Positions 21,160-31,767 are shown, counted from the first letter of the stretch. The stretch: 64,000 nucleotides of DNA from Bacillota bacterium (GCA_021821085.1 JAKACV010000001.1:26630-90629); one strand, 5' to 3'. The notes: generated from the letters alone by a model not told the origin. Translations and numbers: made by a program.

Positions 21160-22503
21160 TTAGCGCTCCAACACTTGAATGGTGACAAGCGCTTTCCCTA
21201 CGAGCTCATTCCCACGAAATATTTCTACATCTACCTTGCCCATTTTCCGTCCAGAGTCAATCACGCGCGCATGAGCATCAATACGTTGATCAATCTGTAC
21301 TGGTTTCAGAAAATATAACGTACTATTCTCAATCAACATATTGGCATCCTTCACTTTTCGCAAGGCCTGCATCGCAGCTTCCCCGATAATTGCCGTAAAC
21401 GCACCGACTGATAAGGAACCATGTGGCGTCGACATCTGTGGCGTCACTTCGCCTGAGAGCCGCACCACTTTATCTTCCACATTCGAAACAAATCTTCCAA
21501 GCACAATGTCTTCGATCGTATCTCCCATTTGGGGTTGCTTTTGGTTATATTGCAACGCTTTGATCACATCTTGTCGACTAATCACACCAACTAAGCGCTT
21601 AAATTCAATGACCGGAAGAAGTTCCAATCCTTCCCATACCATCATGTGTGCAGCCGCTGCTACAGAAGTTTTAGCCGTCACCGAGATCGGTTGTCGAGTC
21701 ATTATCTTCTCAATCGACGTGTCCGCGTCCTGCCCATAGACATCGCGAGCAGCGACGACTCCCACGAGCTTCCCGTCACCTTGCAGCACTGGGAAACGTG
21801 AATGTCCTGTCTGAGCTACAAGATTGCGATAATCGCCAATTGTATGATCGGAAGACAAAATGGCAGGCGGTTCTTGACCCAATAAATCTTCAACTAATAA
21901 TACTTCTTTTTTGATTAACCGATCATAAATGGCACGGTTAATCAGAGCAGCCACAGAGAACGTATCATACGCAGAAGAAATTATCGGTAAATCCAATCGG
22001 TCTGCCAGCTGAATGACTGCCGAATTTGTTGTGAACCCACCCGTAATCAGGACCGCAGCACCATGTTCCAATGCGGCCATATGAACCGCTTCACGATTAC
22101 CGACAATCACAAGTGACCCTGGATCTACGTATTTAACCATATCTTGAATTTCCATCGCTGCAATGACAAACTTTTGCAATGATTTATGTAAGCCACTTCG
22201 TCCACCGAGCACCGATCCATCAATAATGTTGACAACTTCCGCAAAAGTTAGGCGGTCGATATCACGACGCTGTTTCTTTTCAATTCGCACAGTTCCGACC
22301 CGTTCAATGGTTGTAACAAAACCCTGACCCTCTGCTTCTTTGATCGCGCGATAAGCTGTTCCTTCACTCACTTGCAGTTGTTTCGCAATCTGCCGCACAG
22401 AAATTTTGTGTCCGATAGGCAGATTCTCTATGTGTTTTAAAATTTGGTCGTGTTTTGTCGACATACTGTTCCTCGCCCTCAGGTCGCTGTCTCTATTATA
22501 CAA
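21160..22503 (-). CDS. DRTGG-CBS-hotdog regulatory protein (YtoI-like)
   Basis: N-terminal GntR-like wHTH, DRTGG-like domain, two CBS motifs, C-terminal hotdog domain. Position near dnaE matches Bacillus ytoI. Confidence 0.85.
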   Translation of the reverse strand: MYNRDSDLRARNSMSTKHDQILKHIENLPIGHKISVRQIAKQLQVSEGTAYRAIKEAEGQGFVTTIERVGTVRIEKKQRRDIDRLTFAEVVNIIDGSVLGGRSGLHKSLQKFVIAAMEIQDMVKYVDPGSLVIVGNREAVHMAALEHGAAVLITGGFTTNSAVIQLADRLDLPIISSAYDTFSVAALINRAIYDRLIKKEVLLVEDLLGQEPPAILSSDHTIGDYRNLVAQTGHSRFPVLQGDGKLVGVVAARDVYGQDADTSIEKIMTRQPISVTAKTSVAAAAHMMVWEGLELLPVIEFKRLVGVISRQDVIKALQYNQKQPQMGDTIEDIVLGRFVSNVEDKVVRLSGEVTPQMSTPHGSLSVGAFTAIIGEAAMQALRKVKDANMLIENSTLYFLKPVQIDQRIDAHARVIDSGRKMGKVDVEIFRGNELVGKALVTIQVLER

Positions 22504-22511
22504 CAGCCAGA

Positions 22512-22545
22512 AAAAAAGTGCCTTTTCCTTTAAAAGGGCACTTTC
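22512..22545 (-). terminator. Rho-independent terminator after the yitJ-like gene
   Basis: AAAGTGCCTTTTCCTTTAAAAGGGCACTTT hairpin with a T7 run on the minus strand. Confidence 0.8.
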
Positions 22546-22550
22546 TATTT

Positions 22551-24428
22551 CTATTGTACAGAGTTCGCCTTCACCTTTACGTAGCGAGATAGTTCAGCCG
22601 TCATTTCATAGCGTAACAGCGGTGTAATGAGGTAAATTCCACGAAAATGTTCCATCGCGACGTCAAGCAATTCCCTTGCAATTGCTATCCCTTCTTCACG
22701 CGCTTTGGCACCTTGATAGCACGCCATACGCTGTCTAACCTCATCAGTCAATGAAATTCCTGGAACTTCATTGTGCAGAAACTCCGCATTGCGTTGACTT
22801 AAAAGCGGCATCACGCCAACAAATAACGGCACAGAAAGATGCTTTGTCGCATCACGCAGGATCTTAAAAAACGCGGGATCATAAATTGGCTGTGTCATAA
22901 TAAAATCAGCGCCAGCTTCCACTTTTCGCTCCAGACGTTTGATTGCCTTATCAAAGTGTCGCACATGAGGATTAAATGCGGCGCCAACCACAAACCCAGC
23001 CGGCGCATCAAGTAACTTCCCCGAGAATGAAATTCCTTGATTCAATTGTTTAACCATACGGATCATATCGAATGACGAAACGTCAAAGACAGACGTTGCC
23101 CCTGGTAAATCGCCAAACCGTGACGGATCACCAGTTACCACGAGAATTTGCGAAATCCCAAGCGCATGCAGCCCCATCAAATGCGATTGCTGTCCAATCA
23201 AGTTGCGATCTCGACAGGAAATGTGCAGCAGCGGTTCGACACCTTGCTGCTTCATGAGTGCTCCGAGCGCCATATTGCTCATCCGTGTCATAGCAAGAGA
23301 ATTATCAGCAAGAGTCACCGCATCTGCGCCTGCATCTTGTAGTTCCTTTGCCCCCCTCATAAATTTATCATATGAAAGGTCTTTTGGTGGGTCGAGTTCC
23401 ACAATCACGGTATGAGTGTGCAACACCTTCTGATGCACAGACTCAGGTACCGATATGTCACTGAGTGAGTTTTCAAGATTTTTTATAGTCGCTCCTGCGC
23501 TCATCACACGCGGACGCAGCTGATCCTTCTTTTCTGGCGCCACAAGCGGTGGTAAATTCCCCACTGCGCGCGCCATCGCTGCCACATGCTCCGGGGTCGT
23601 GCCGCAACATCCCCCGATAATTCTCACTCCGAGTGTTCGAAACTCGAGCGCAGCCTCCGCGAAATAATCCGGTTCAGAAGGGTAGGTATACTCCCCATCT
23701 GTCATACTGAGTAATCCGGCATTGGGATACACCGAGATCATGGCATGATCAGGCACGTGAACGACTTTTAGCACACGCTGCATATCTGCAGGACCAAAAC
23801 GACAATTGAGACCAATGATATCCGCCCCCTCGTCAAACAAGACGCGAAACGCTTCTGCCACAGGTTCTCCATCCCTTGTCACCGACAAGTCAAGTAACGC
23901 AAGTTGCGCCATAATAGGTTTATCAGTCAACTTTCTCACAACTTGTAAGGCAGTGCGCAATTCCCCTAGATCCAAAAATGTCTCAAGCAAAATCGCGTCT
24001 GGCTCTTCTTCTAACAGAGCAAACGCTTGCTCTGCATACGCGCGCTTCAAATCAATGGGTGGCGCCAGATTGCGCCTTGCACCTGTAACCGCTCCAATGG
24101 TTCCCGCCACATAAGCGTCTGCAACTTGTGCCGCCTCACGGGCAATTCGCACAGCTGCACGATTGATCTGCTCTAGTTGATCTTCCAATCCGTAACGCAA
24201 GAGTCCTTCACGATGAGCGCCAAACGTATTGGTTTCGATCAGCAATGCACCTGCATCGACATAAGAGCGATGCACAGACGATACGATGTCTGGTTTTGAT
24301 AGACACAGTTCTTCATAACATACGCCAACTGGCACACCCATTCCATAGAGTTGCGTCGCCATAGCCCCATCGCCAATGACAATGCGATCCTTAAGAAAAT
24401 CGGTTAATCTCATTTTTTGATTTTCCAT
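22551..24428 (-). CDS. bifunctional homocysteine S-methyltransferase / methylenetetrahydrofolate reductase (YitJ-like)
   Basis: N-terminal DGAMATQLYGMGV and GGCCGTTPEHVAAMA (zinc Cys pair). C-terminal MTHFR domain (VTGDPSRFGD, FIMTQPIYDP). Confidence 0.93.
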   Translation of the reverse strand: MENQKMRLTDFLKDRIVIGDGAMATQLYGMGVPVGVCYEELCLSKPDIVSSVHRSYVDAGALLIETNTFGAHREGLLRYGLEDQLEQINRAAVRIAREAAQVADAYVAGTIGAVTGARRNLAPPIDLKRAYAEQAFALLEEEPDAILLETFLDLGELRTALQVVRKLTDKPIMAQLALLDLSVTRDGEPVAEAFRVLFDEGADIIGLNCRFGPADMQRVLKVVHVPDHAMISVYPNAGLLSMTDGEYTYPSEPDYFAEAALEFRTLGVRIIGGCCGTTPEHVAAMARAVGNLPPLVAPEKKDQLRPRVMSAGATIKNLENSLSDISVPESVHQKVLHTHTVIVELDPPKDLSYDKFMRGAKELQDAGADAVTLADNSLAMTRMSNMALGALMKQQGVEPLLHISCRDRNLIGQQSHLMGLHALGISQILVVTGDPSRFGDLPGATSVFDVSSFDMIRMVKQLNQGISFSGKLLDAPAGFVVGAAFNPHVRHFDKAIKRLERKVEAGADFIMTQPIYDPAFFKILRDATKHLSVPLFVGVMPLLSQRNAEFLHNEVPGISLTDEVRQRMACYQGAKAREEGIAIARELLDVAMEHFRGIYLITPLLRYEMTAELSRYVKVKANSVQ

Positions 24429-24468
24429 GGTCCTCCCCTTTTAGCTACGATGAGTAGAACGTTCACTT

Positions 24469-25233
24469 TTAATGAAATACTGAAATGCCCATTTGAATCG
24501 AGAGCACCACTGCAGCAACTAAGAATAGCGGGCGTATCAACCTCGCACCACGCTTGACGGCAATGCGAGAACCTACGCGAGCCCCCACCATCATCGCGAG
24601 CCCCATGGGAAGTCCAAACACGTACATCACCTTACCGCGCACAGCAAACAACAACAAAGCGGCGATATTACTCGTGAAGTTTAGCACTCTTCCGTTTCCT
24701 GCTGCCCCAAGGAAATCAAAGCGAAATACCGAAAGAAACGCAAACAACAAAAACGATCCCGTTCCAGGCCCAACAAAACCATCGTAAAATCCTAAAATAC
24801 CTGCGACAAGAACAGCTACGATGACCGTCCGTGGATATAGACCTTTAAATTCATTTACTGTACCTAAATGTCGTTTCCATAAGGTAATCATTGTGATTCC
24901 AACAATAGCTATAAAAATAATTAACTTAAGGTATTTTTCATTGACATTCAAAACAGTGTCCGCACCGACCAATGCACCAATAAACGTAAAAGGAATCATC
25001 CAACGCAGAAGTGGAAAATAGAGTTTGTTTGATCGAAAATAGGTAAATGAACTCGTGGAAGAAGCAAATGTTCCCGCTAACTTGTTTGTTCCAAGCGCTA
25101 GATAGGGGGGCATTCCCGTCCATAAAAGCGTAGGCAGGGTGATGACACCCCCGCCTCCTACAACAGAGTCGAACAATCCAGCGACAAATCCACCAGAAAC
25201 TAACGCCAGTAACACAATTAACGTATGGTGCAC
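24469..25233 (-). CDS. TSUP-family (TauE/SafE) permease
   Basis: GGFVAGLFDSVVGGGGVITLPTLLWTG and GFYDGFVGPGTGSFLLFAFL repeat motifs. Confidence 0.92.
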   Translation of the reverse strand: MHHTLIVLLALVSGGFVAGLFDSVVGGGGVITLPTLLWTGMPPYLALGTNKLAGTFASSTSSFTYFRSNKLYFPLLRWMIPFTFIGALVGADTVLNVNEKYLKLIIFIAIVGITMITLWKRHLGTVNEFKGLYPRTVIVAVLVAGILGFYDGFVGPGTGSFLLFAFLSVFRFDFLGAAGNGRVLNFTSNIAALLLFAVRGKVMYVFGLPMGLAMMVGARVGSRIAVKRGARLIRPLFLVAAVVLSIQMGISVFH

Positions 25234-25279
25234 AAGCCGCCTCCGTTCGATTGTACGCTCGCGTCAAACAAGCTCACTT

Positions 25280-25771
25280 CTATTCTGGAGAAAGTTCGAG
25301 TCGAACATCTTCCCCGATCAACGTCACATACCCATCGGCCAGAACCAAGGTGGCGACTGTCATGGAAAATTCCGGTCGAAAAATATGATCGAAATCAATC
25401 AAAATGGTTGTGCCAACCGTTCGTACGCCAGGTGCCATTTGAGCGGTCAATCGTTGTAAAGCAAAAGCAAGCAGTGAACGCGGTAGGCGAATCCACTTAG
25501 ATACTTCCACAGCAAGGGTGACAACGCTCTCCCCGATCTGGACACCTAGATCGGCGTAATCTGCGGATTCGCTCACGAAGAAATGTGTTGGTTGCGATAT
25601 TTTTACAGTCACATCCAAGTTAGTCCAGGGAGTATGCAATGTTGCACAGATACCGTCTGTCATAACATGCAGGTGAGACAGTGAATAACCTGCATCCAAT
25701 CGCTCATTGATAGCAGACTGCACTTCATCTTGATTCATCGATAATTGGACAGAGCGAAACTTCAATCCCAT
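25280..25771 (-). CDS. hypothetical protein
   Basis: 163-aa ORF in an operon-like position. Family not recognised. Confidence 0.65.
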   Translation of the reverse strand: MGLKFRSVQLSMNQDEVQSAINERLDAGYSLSHLHVMTDGICATLHTPWTNLDVTVKISQPTHFFVSESADYADLGVQIGESVVTLAVEVSKWIRLPRSLLAFALQRLTAQMAPGVRTVGTTILIDFDHIFRPEFSMTVATLVLADGYVTLIGEDVRLELSPE

Positions 25772-25785
25772 CCCTCATTGTTTAG

Positions 25786-25817
25786 CTAGATCGGGAGTTC
25801 TGACACTCCCGATCTAG
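25786..25817. terminator. Intergenic hairpin, likely terminator
   Basis: CTAGATCGGGAGT-TCTGAC-ACTCCCGATCTAG, perfect 13-bp stem. Confidence 0.65.
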
Positions 25818-25824
25818 ACTCACT

Positions 25825-26292
25825 TTATTGACGCAATAGCTTTTCACGGATCTCCTTCAGCTCACTAATTCCCGATTCAATCTTTTCTTTTTGGTCCAAG
25901 ATCAACTGCAAGTTTTCTTGCAAGCTTACTACATTTTTATCAATTTCATCGATCATCACAGACAATTCATCTGCGCCCACCGTTTCTATTCCGGACAACA
26001 CCTTATACAATCTCAACCCTGACAATGCCGCGCTAGTTGCGATATTGGACGCTGCAAAGGCTACACCAGGTGCTGCTGCGCGCATGCCAGCTCCACCAAT
26101 ACTCGCAAGAAAGCTGACCGCCTTTCCCGTGCGTGAACCGCGTCGACTGAGAAACGCTTGTAAATCTTCTTCTTTGATTAGATATTTACCACTGAAATCG
26201 TCTGCCTTTAACTGACCTGTACGAATCCATCGACGCACCGATTCTTCTGAGACATTCAGTCGATATGCAATCTCATACGTAGTAAACTCCAT
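25825..26292 (-). CDS. excisionase/MerR-type HTH protein with hydrophobic middle and coiled-coil C-terminus
   Basis: MEFTTYEIAYRLNVSEESVRRWIRTGQLKADDFSGKYLIKEEDLQAFL, then an Ala-rich hydrophobic stretch and a heptad-like C-terminus. Confidence 0.75.
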   Translation of the reverse strand: MEFTTYEIAYRLNVSEESVRRWIRTGQLKADDFSGKYLIKEEDLQAFLSRRGSRTGKAVSFLASIGGAGMRAAAPGVAFAASNIATSAALSGLRLYKVLSGIETVGADELSVMIDEIDKNVVSLQENLQLILDQKEKIESGISELKEIREKLLRQ

Positions 26293-26421
26293 TCCTCAAC
26301 ATCCTCTATCCTAAGATAGACTTGGCAATTGGACACCCTTCACACTTCGAGTGATCCGCCTTATCTTCACACACATTATACACCGCACAGCATGCGTGCG
26401 CATATAGGTGTGTGCATCAAT

Positions 26422-28152
26422 TTAGTTGAGATAAGGAGCAATACGCGCTTCCACCACCTGGCGAAACTGTCGCCGCCTATGCTCTGCCTCTTCATTCGTA
26501 CTCCCCTTGACGCCAATGTATACTTTCAATTTCGGTTCGGTACCAGAAGGACGTACAGCAATCCAATCCCCATTTGCAAATCTAAACTTCACTACATTAG
26601 ACATCGGTAAGTGTAACGGAGTTTCCTCAAGCGTGCGTGCATTTCTTCGACGCAGAGATTGATAATCCTCCTCGTACTCCAGATCCAACCCTTCAGCTTG
26701 TATCCCACGCTCGCGAAAATCTTCCATAAGTGATTTCATACGCTCATTTCCATTTCGCCCAACAAACTGATATCCTGCTAGATGATCCTTATAATAGCCA
26801 AACCGTTTATACAACTGTTCTAATTGCGCTCGCACACTACCCGCTTCATGTTTGCACCGAACGGCCAGATTGGCGATCGCCACAGCCGCTTGCACGGCAT
26901 CCTTGTCGCGAACAAAGGGCAACGGCAAATACCCTACGCTCTCCTCATAGCCAAAGACAAACGTCTGCTGACCCGTTCTTTCATACTGAGCGATCTTCGC
27001 CCCAATGTACTTAAAACCTGTCAAGACGCGCTCTGTTCTCACACCGTAACTTGCCGCAACATCTTCACCAAAGTCAGAAGAGACAATGGTTGTAATCGCC
27101 ATTGGCTCCGTCATATGAATCCGTTCGGCCCGGTGATGTTCTAGGAGATCATATAAAAGCAATCCACCAACTTCATTGCCAGTAAGCAATGTATATTCGC
27201 TGTCTCGTTCTTTGACCATTAAGCCGACACGATCACAATCTGGATCAGTTGCAAGAATGATGTCCGCGTTTACCGAGTGCGCAACCTGCATTGCCTCTCT
27301 GTATGCGACGCCATCCTCTGGATTTGGACTCTGTACATGAGTAAACTTGGCATCCAAAGCCATTTGCGCTTCAACCGCGACCACGCGTTCATATCCCGCG
27401 TTGCGAAGCGCTGTCATAACCGGTTGCGCTCCGGTCCCATGTAAAGGTGTATACACAATCGTAAGTTCACTCTTTTTTGCTGCTGATTCCACCTGTAGCA
27501 AGGGCTGTAAGTAACGATAATAAGCTGTCTCTAGTTCCGATCCCACCTCATGAATAAGATCAGATCTACGCGCATCTTGTTCTGTCAATACGGGAATGGA
27601 AAATAAATCCATGCATTGATTCATCTCTGTCATGATCTGCTCTGCGTCGGCTTCGAGAACCTGCCCGCCTTCACTGTCGTATACTTTGTATCCATTATAT
27701 TCAGCTGGATTATGGCTTGCAGTTACCATCACTCCAGCTCCACAGGTGAGTTCCCGAACCGCAAACGACAAAAAGGGCGTTGGGCTCGCTTTTATAAATA
27801 AATAGGCGCGAATTCCACAGGCAGCCGCGACACAGGCAACTTCATGTGCAAAGCGTTTTGAATCGCGTCTACCATCATATCCAATCGCTATTTTCCACAT
27901 CTGCTTCGGACGTGTTTGACGTATCCATTGTGCGACTCCATACGAGGCTTTGCGAACCGTGTAGATGTTCATCCGATTTGTTCCAGGTCCCATTTTCTCA
28001 CGCATACCGCCCGTGCCAAAGCGCAAATTCTGCGCAAAGCTTTCTTCCAACGCTACTTGCTGACCCGCATCGATCAGCTCCTGTAATTCGCTGCGTACTG
28101 TGGGATCCAGTGCTTCATTCTCTACCCATGTCGTCCACATGTGCTCACCCAA
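26422..28152 (-). CDS. pgcA: phospho-sugar mutase (phosphoglucomutase/phosphomannomutase)
   Basis: RFGTGGMREKMGPGTNRMN, MVTASHNPAEYNGYKVY, ATDPDCDRVGLMV, GYEESVGYL, VRPSGTEPKLKVYI. Confidence 0.93.
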   Translation of the reverse strand: MGEHMWTTWVENEALDPTVRSELQELIDAGQQVALEESFAQNLRFGTGGMREKMGPGTNRMNIYTVRKASYGVAQWIRQTRPKQMWKIAIGYDGRRDSKRFAHEVACVAAACGIRAYLFIKASPTPFLSFAVRELTCGAGVMVTASHNPAEYNGYKVYDSEGGQVLEADAEQIMTEMNQCMDLFSIPVLTEQDARRSDLIHEVGSELETAYYRYLQPLLQVESAAKKSELTIVYTPLHGTGAQPVMTALRNAGYERVVAVEAQMALDAKFTHVQSPNPEDGVAYREAMQVAHSVNADIILATDPDCDRVGLMVKERDSEYTLLTGNEVGGLLLYDLLEHHRAERIHMTEPMAITTIVSSDFGEDVAASYGVRTERVLTGFKYIGAKIAQYERTGQQTFVFGYEESVGYLPLPFVRDKDAVQAAVAIANLAVRCKHEAGSVRAQLEQLYKRFGYYKDHLAGYQFVGRNGNERMKSLMEDFRERGIQAEGLDLEYEEDYQSLRRRNARTLEETPLHLPMSNVVKFRFANGDWIAVRPSGTEPKLKVYIGVKGSTNEEAEHRRRQFRQVVEARIAPYLN

Positions 28153-28201
28153 AAACGTTCCTCCTCAAGCCGTCATACCTGTCTTCCTTTACATCACTTT
28201 T

Positions 28202-29596
28202 CTATTTCTCATGAAATAAAGGGGGAGTCAATACTGGATACACCTCTTCAATCCATCCACCAATCTGCAGTAATCTCGCTTCTGAAAAAGGCGAACCCAC
28301 CACTTGGACACTCATCGGCAATCCTTCTCTTGATACTCCACATGGAATGGACAATGCAGGTAGCCCCGTTAAATTGAACGGATTGGTAAAACGCGTGAGG
28401 TTGGATCGAATCTTTTGTTCACCCCCGCGCACTGTGACCACACGATCACCGATCGGGGTCGCTAAAAATGGAAGTGTTGGCGTAAGTAGCACATCCACAC
28501 GCGCAAATAACTCTTCCCAAGACCGTCTCACTTGGGCCCGAAATCCAGCTGCACGCGCGTATTGAACGGCCGTATAGCCCTGTCCCGACTCCAACCTCTT
28601 CCGTACATCTTCCCCATACAAATCAGGGGATTCAGCTAACCATTTTTCGTGCACGAGCAGTGCTTCTGATGCAATCGTGACCGTTTGCGCCTCTGCCACA
28701 TCAAAAATCATTGGAATGTCCACTTGTTCTACATATGCGCCAGCTTGCACGCAAAGATCAAGGACATGACGCACGCGATTTTCCACTTGATCATCTGTAT
28801 CTGCAAAGAAAAAAGATTCGTTATAAGCGATGCGCACCCCGCGCAGTGAGGTCCCTATCAACCGATCGTAACGCTCTTCCGGTATCCGTTCACTCGTCGG
28901 ATCCTGTGGGTCATACCCTGCTAAAATTTGCAAAAGGAGTGCGGCGTCGCGTACTGACCTTGTTAAAGATCCCACGTGATCAAGCGAGGATGCCAGCGGC
29001 ACCACGCCCTGTTTGCTTACAAGTCCGTAGGTGGGTTTCAGTCCAACAACCCCTGAACAGGCTGCAGGTATACGCACAGATCCACCTGTGTCGGTGCCAA
29101 GTGATGCAGGAGCCAACTCTGCCGCCACCGCAGCAGCGCTCCCGCCACTTGACCCCCCTGCAATTCGCATAAGATCCCACGGATTATGTACAGCACCATA
29201 ATGAGGATTTTCAGTCGTGGTACCATAAGCAAATTCATGCAAATTCGTCTTCCCAAGTAGAAGTGCTCCCGCATCCTTCAAACGCGTCCATACCTTCGCA
29301 TCGCTCTCTACCCAATTCCTCTCCGAGCGTTTTGAACCGGCTGTCGTGCGCACTCCTTTTGTAAAAAATAGATCCTTTAGCGCAAGGGGAATGCCATGCA
29401 GCACACCTTTTCGATTTCCTGCGGCGAGTTGCGCGTCCGCCTCTTTAGCAGATTGCATTACTTCATCTGCACAAACGGTGATAAAAGCGTTTAGCACTGA
29501 ATCATACGACTCAATACGATCTAAATAGTACTGCGTAACTTCAACACTTGAACGTTTTTTTTTCGCAATCTGTAAACTTAATTCTGTTAAATCCAT
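28202..29596 (-). CDS. amidase (GatA-like amidase signature family)
   Basis: GIPLALKDLFFTKG, GGSSGGSAAAVAA, SLGTDTGGSVRIPAACSGVVGLKPTYG. Confidence 0.9.
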   Translation of the reverse strand: MDLTELSLQIAKKKRSSVEVTQYYLDRIESYDSVLNAFITVCADEVMQSAKEADAQLAAGNRKGVLHGIPLALKDLFFTKGVRTTAGSKRSERNWVESDAKVWTRLKDAGALLLGKTNLHEFAYGTTTENPHYGAVHNPWDLMRIAGGSSGGSAAAVAAELAPASLGTDTGGSVRIPAACSGVVGLKPTYGLVSKQGVVPLASSLDHVGSLTRSVRDAALLLQILAGYDPQDPTSERIPEERYDRLIGTSLRGVRIAYNESFFFADTDDQVENRVRHVLDLCVQAGAYVEQVDIPMIFDVAEAQTVTIASEALLVHEKWLAESPDLYGEDVRKRLESGQGYTAVQYARAAGFRAQVRRSWEELFARVDVLLTPTLPFLATPIGDRVVTVRGGEQKIRSNLTRFTNPFNLTGLPALSIPCGVSREGLPMSVQVVGSPFSEARLLQIGGWIEEVYPVLTPPLFHEK

Positions 29597-29696
29597 GCCC
29601 GTTTCAACCTCCTACCTGATCATCAGTTTCAACAATGCATGGCTATATTTAATAGGATGACAAAACCAGCATACCGCAATTCCCAATTCAGAACCA

Positions 29697-30920
29697 CTAG
29701 CGATTTAGCTCATCCAGTGCAAAAACACGATGAACTTGATTCACAGCCTCATGAAGCTGCTCATTTGCAATCACGCACGATACTTTGATCTCAGATGTAC
29801 TCACCATTTTAATTTCTGCACCAACCGTCTCAAGAGCAGCGAACATTTGGGCTGCGACGCCAGGATTTGTAATCATCCCCGCTCCGACGATCGACACCTT
29901 GGAGAGCTCAAGTTCCTGCATGATTTCACGATACCCAAGCAGTGCCTTCAATCCCTCACAAATGCGAATAGCCCGTTCAACGTCAGCTTCTGCGACCGTA
30001 AACGAGACATCAACTTCACCCGTTTTGACAACACTTTGTACAATCACGTCCACATTCACCTGTTCCTGCGCAAGCGCTGTGAACATTTCACTCAAATGAT
30101 GTTGCATGGTGGGAATTCCAAGCACTGCGATGCGCGCAACTTCTTTTTCAGTCGCTACGCCTGTTACGATACGCATCCCTTCCATTGTCGCCATATCAGT
30201 AATCACCGTTCCCTCCGCTTGAGTAAAGCTAGATCGCACGACGAGTGTAACCCCATGCTGTTTTGACGTTTCTACCGCACGTGGATGCAAAACCTGCGAA
30301 CCCAGTGTGGCCAGTTCCAACATTTCTTCATAAGAGATCACAGAAAGTTTACCTGCAACAGGAACTACCCGTGGATCCGCCGTATAAACACCTTCTACAT
30401 CCGTATAGATTTCACAGCGATCAGCCCGTAATGCAGCTGCAATGGCCACCGCAGTCGTATCTGACCCCCCACGTCCAAGCGTCGTGATTTCACCGTCATG
30501 AATCCCTTGAAAGCCTGCAATTACAGGTACAATACCGCTCGCAAGCAATGCATCTAAGCGCGCCGTATCAATCGATTCAATGCGAGCCGCACCATGTACT
30601 GCTTCCGTACGGATCCCCGCCTGCCAACCCGTCATAGATTGCGACTGAATTCCTTTCGCTTGAAGCGCCATTGCTACTAGAGCAATTGAAACTTGTTCTC
30701 CTGTCGCTAACAAAGCATCCATTTCACGACGATTGGGTTCGTTCATCATCTGATTTGCTAGGTCTACAAGACCATCCGTGGAATGACCCATGGCAGAAAC
30801 AACAACCACACAGCGGATTCCCGATTGCACCGTCGCTGCAACTCGTTCTGCCACCGCACGAATCCGTTCCGCGGTGCCAACGGATGTCCCCCCGTATTTT
30901 TGTACAATGACCGTCATCAT
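29697..30920 (-). CDS. lysC: aspartate kinase
   Basis: VQKYGGTSVGTAERI, TLGRGGSDTTAVAIAAALRADRCEIYTDVEGVYTADPR, and C-terminal ACT domains. Confidence 0.95.
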   Translation of the reverse strand: MMTVIVQKYGGTSVGTAERIRAVAERVAATVQSGIRCVVVVSAMGHSTDGLVDLANQMMNEPNRREMDALLATGEQVSIALVAMALQAKGIQSQSMTGWQAGIRTEAVHGAARIESIDTARLDALLASGIVPVIAGFQGIHDGEITTLGRGGSDTTAVAIAAALRADRCEIYTDVEGVYTADPRVVPVAGKLSVISYEEMLELATLGSQVLHPRAVETSKQHGVTLVVRSSFTQAEGTVITDMATMEGMRIVTGVATEKEVARIAVLGIPTMQHHLSEMFTALAQEQVNVDVIVQSVVKTGEVDVSFTVAEADVERAIRICEGLKALLGYREIMQELELSKVSIVGAGMITNPGVAAQMFAALETVGAEIKMVSTSEIKVSCVIANEQLHEAVNQVHRVFALDELNR

Positions 30921-31029
30921 TACACTCCTATCTCTTTTTCATAAGATTGCATAGTTATGCAAGACATCCTATCATATTTTCGACTAAACGCTAACCCATT
31001 CCAGTACAGTATCCTAAAAAACATACAAA

Positions 31030-31068
31030 AACCCGTGCCGCCAACAGTTGAATCAATCGGCAACACGG
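31030..31068 (-). terminator. Terminator downstream of the pspA-like gene
   Basis: Minus strand: CCGTGTTGCCG...GGCGGCACGGGTTTTTGTATGTTTTTT. Confidence 0.6.
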
Positions 31069-31107
31069 ATCCCGTCTACATCATGCACTTTTTTTGCAAG
31101 AGCCTGC

Positions 31108-31731
31108 TTATTCGCCGTCTTTTGTCTCTCGTAACAAGCGTTCAAATTCCTGATCAATAGACTCTGTCAATTCCACGCGCGCTTCAGCTAACCGCGCTTC
31201 ATCTTGCGCCTTCGTCAATACGTTTTCTTTCGCATCTTGCGCCATGGCTAACGCCTTTTGTACAGCGAGCGCCCCCTGCGCTGAAGCTAATCGCGTTTGC
31301 GCCTCATCGCGCGCGTCGCGAAACGCTCGAACATGCTCACTTAGTTCTTCCACCGCATCCTGTAAATGCTCCAATTTCTGCTGTAACGTCTGCTCGTGTT
31401 CCTTCAATGCAACTCGTTTTTCTTTCAACGGTTGACGCTTTTGCAAGCGTTCGCGCGCACGCACTTCATCTCCTTGCTGCAGTGCCTGCTTTGCCTCGTC
31501 TTCATACCCAGCGAGACGTACGTCCAGTTGTTCAATCTCGTGCTGCACCCGCACCTTTGCCGCAGCGATCTCCCCAACCATCCGCTTCACTTCGCCCACC
31601 TGTACAATCATCTCTTGAAAAGTGATTTGTACTTGCATATGCGGATCGTTATGCTGCTCTTTACGGTCCTCTATACCTGCTTGCACAATCTTTGCGGCGC
31701 GTTTAAAAATCCCCATGCAATCCGCCTCCAT
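31108..31731 (-). CDS. PspA/IM30-family protein
   Basis: MGIFKRAAKIVQAGIEDR start with a long coiled-coil typical of PspA/IM30. The internal MGIFKRA may be the true start. Confidence 0.8.
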   Translation of the reverse strand: MEADCMGIFKRAAKIVQAGIEDRKEQHNDPHMQVQITFQEMIVQVGEVKRMVGEIAAAKVRVQHEIEQLDVRLAGYEDEAKQALQQGDEVRARERLQKRQPLKEKRVALKEHEQTLQQKLEHLQDAVEELSEHVRAFRDARDEAQTRLASAQGALAVQKALAMAQDAKENVLTKAQDEARLAEARVELTESIDQEFERLLRETKDGE

Positions 31732-31767
31732 AAGACTGTCTTCACATAAACAACGACAAACGCCCTG

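Noticed and set aside
22551-24468. SAM riboswitch expected upstream of the yitJ-like gene
   Set aside because: Only about 40 bp separates it from the upstream gene, too short for a SAM-I riboswitch.
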